From Pseudomonadota bacterium (GTDB taxonomy: Bacteria > Pseudomonadota > Gammaproteobacteria > Burkholderiales > Thiobacillaceae), in the NCBI GenBank assembly GCA_021821425.1, contig JAKACL010000164.1, positions 1-6,765 of the forward strand: 6,765 bases of DNA, in the 5' to 3' direction. This document shows positions 5,925-6,765 of this stretch, piece after piece. Below the pieces are notes generated by a model. The model had not been told where the DNA came from, did not search any database, and saw only the letters and a program-made list of their open reading frames with translations. Position numbers and translations under genes: made by a program. How positions within the stretch are numbered: position 1 is the first letter of the stretch; each line of letters starts with the position of its first letter.

Positions 5925-6746
5925 CTACTTGTTGAAGGTGCTGATGCAATCCTTCAGAGCGTCGATATTGCGCGTATCCAGCGTGCAGTTGCGCGGTTTG
6001 GGGGCGCTGGCGTCGCTGCGGCGGCCTGTCGGGGCGTCGCTTGGTACCGTGGACGCGCTGGGCGCGGCCGCCTCGACCGGGTGTGCGGCCACCTGTTTTT
6101 CCTCCGCCATGTTCACTCTGTCCACCTGTCTTTGGGTGCTGGCGGGACCGACGTGCTCGACCAGCGTGGCCGCCAGCTTTTCCTCGGCTTCGATGCGTGC
6201 GGCCTGCGCTTCGTCCAGCGCCTTGCGGGTCTCGGCATGCGATTGGGCCTTCTCCGTCAGCGACGATTCCAGACGCCGGCCTGCGGCAACCTGCTGCCCG
6301 ACCAGGCTTTCGAGCAGGGCATAGGATTCGGCCGTGGACGTCGTGTATTCGATGAAGGCGGCGGCGAGCTTTTTCTCCGTCTCGACGCGGCGAGCCTGTT
6401 CGGCCTCGAAGGCTTTCACGATTTCGGCGCTGGGCCGGCTTTTTTCCGCAAGCGCCGCATCCAGGCGCTGGCTTTTCTGAAGCAAGGCGCCGAGTTGTTT
6501 CTGGAACTGGGTATAGGCAAGGGCACCGCCCGCGAGGCTGCCCATCAGCACCAGGCTGAGGTAGCCGAGGGCGGCGCGCAGGCGGCGCCTGGGCTTGGGC
6601 GGCTCGGGCGCCGCTGCGGCCGGCTCCTCGCGATCCCGCGTCCGCTCGCGCCGTGCGCCGGCACGCTCGCCGTCCTCTGCCTCGGCCGGCACGCCACAAA
6701 CCCTGGTGCGCAGTCGCTGCAGCCGCGCAATCTTCGCATCGAGCAC
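5925..6746 (-). CDS. Single-pass membrane protein with duplicated coiled-coil domain, function unknown
   Basis: I do not recognise a family. From a GTG at 6746, with AGGG eight bases upstream (6755-6758), the protein has 273 residues. The frame also stays open to the right edge, so the true start may lie outside the window. Order: a basic and acidic N-terminal region (1-40), a Pro/Ala-rich linker (41-52), KPRRR just before a transmembrane helix (about 57-79), a long Glu/Lys/Ala-rich coiled coil (about 80-200), a Ser/Pro/Ala-rich low-complexity stretch (about 200-250), and a short tail with two cysteines (C254 and C267). The arginines before the helix place the N-terminus in the cytoplasm and the coiled coil in the periplasm, where the cysteines could form a disulfide. 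The coiled coil contains two copies of a 41-residue unit 64 residues apart. It converges on ppx and is not part of that operon. Polar or envelope scaffold proteins can look like this, but that is only a resemblance. Confidence 0.75.
   Translation of the reverse strand: MLDAKIARLQRLRTRVCGVPAEAEDGERAGARRERTRDREEPAAAAPEPPKPRRRLRAALGYLSLVLMGSLAGGALAYTQFQKQLGALLQKSQRLDAALAEKSRPSAEIVKAFEAEQARRVETEKKLAAAFIEYTTSTAESYALLESLVGQQVAAGRRLESSLTEKAQSHAETRKALDEAQAARIEAEEKLAATLVEHVGPASTQRQVDRVNMAEEKQVAAHPVEAAAPSASTVPSDAPTGRRSDASAPKPRNCTLDTRNIDALKDCISTFNK
6153..6275 (-). repeat. Coiled-coil repeat unit 2 (residues 158-198)
   Basis: Second copy, running from RLESSLTEK to EKLAATLVEH, exactly 64 residues after unit 1. 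The intervening segment (135-157) resembles residues 71-93 only weakly, so a full 64-residue duplication is possible but only the 41-residue part is clear. Confidence 0.65.
6345..6467 (-). repeat. Coiled-coil repeat unit 1 (residues 94-134)
   Basis: First copy of a 41-residue protein repeat, running from RLDAALAEK to KKLAAAFIEY. It aligns without gaps to unit 2, with 19 of 41 residues identical by my count and many other positions conservative. The copies have diverged at the DNA level, so the duplication is old or selected at the protein level. Confidence 0.65.
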
Positions 6747-6765
6747 AGCCGCAACCCTGACACGC

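Noticed and set aside
5860..5930. Possible bidirectional intrinsic terminator after ppx
   Set aside because: Only a 4-bp stem (TCGC/GCGA) was found, with no T-run on either side, which is below what an intrinsic terminator needs.
5875..6699. A 274-codon minus-strand frame overlapping the coiled-coil gene
   Set aside because: It is Gly/Arg-rich without order. The alternative frame gives a transmembrane helix, a coiled coil and an internal repeat, which is the real coding signal.

Overview
The window is a GC-rich, densely coding stretch of bacterial chromosome. The GC-biased third codon positions, the long open antisense frames this bias creates, and the gene families present (a CobD/CbiB-type membrane protein, an SpmA-SpmB fusion and Ppx) suggest a betaproteobacterium, perhaps Thiobacillus- or Rhodocyclales-like. 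That placement is an inference from style and content, not from a marker gene. No tRNA, rRNA, CRISPR array, insertion sequence or phage gene was seen.

Layout. On the minus strand at the left are two genes read leftward. The first is a secreted metallo-beta-lactamase-fold hydrolase (585-1547). After a 62-nt gap comes the N-terminal 174 codons of a signalling-type protein that runs off the left edge (1-522). A short divergent promoter region (about 1548-1703) separates them from a tight plus-strand cluster of four genes. These encode a membrane-anchored GyrI-like protein (1704-2231), a CobD/CbiB/AmpE-like membrane protein (2231-3145), a fused SpmA-SpmB membrane protein (3155-4393) and an exopolyphosphatase Ppx/GppA (4390-5859). 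The junctions are a 1-nt overlap, a 9-nt gap and a 4-nt overlap, so the four are almost certainly one translationally coupled operon. A 65-nt convergent gap follows, then a minus-strand gene for a single-pass membrane protein with a coiled-coil domain built from an internal duplication (5925-6746). Its reading frame stays open to the right edge.

Function. Three of the four operon products are predicted inner-membrane proteins and the fourth is a soluble phosphatase of polyphosphate or (p)ppGpp. The first has a small-molecule-binding fold that should face the periplasm. The second has the CbiB fold but appears to lack signature residues of the cobalamin enzyme. The third carries two nucleoside-recognition (Gate) membrane domains. 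A membrane module linked to nucleotide or phosphate stress is a reasonable hypothesis, but the sequence does not prove it. The most interesting items are this operon, the degenerate CbiB-like protein, the duplicated coiled-coil protein, and a start-site correction for the hydrolase supported by a perfect -10 hexamer.
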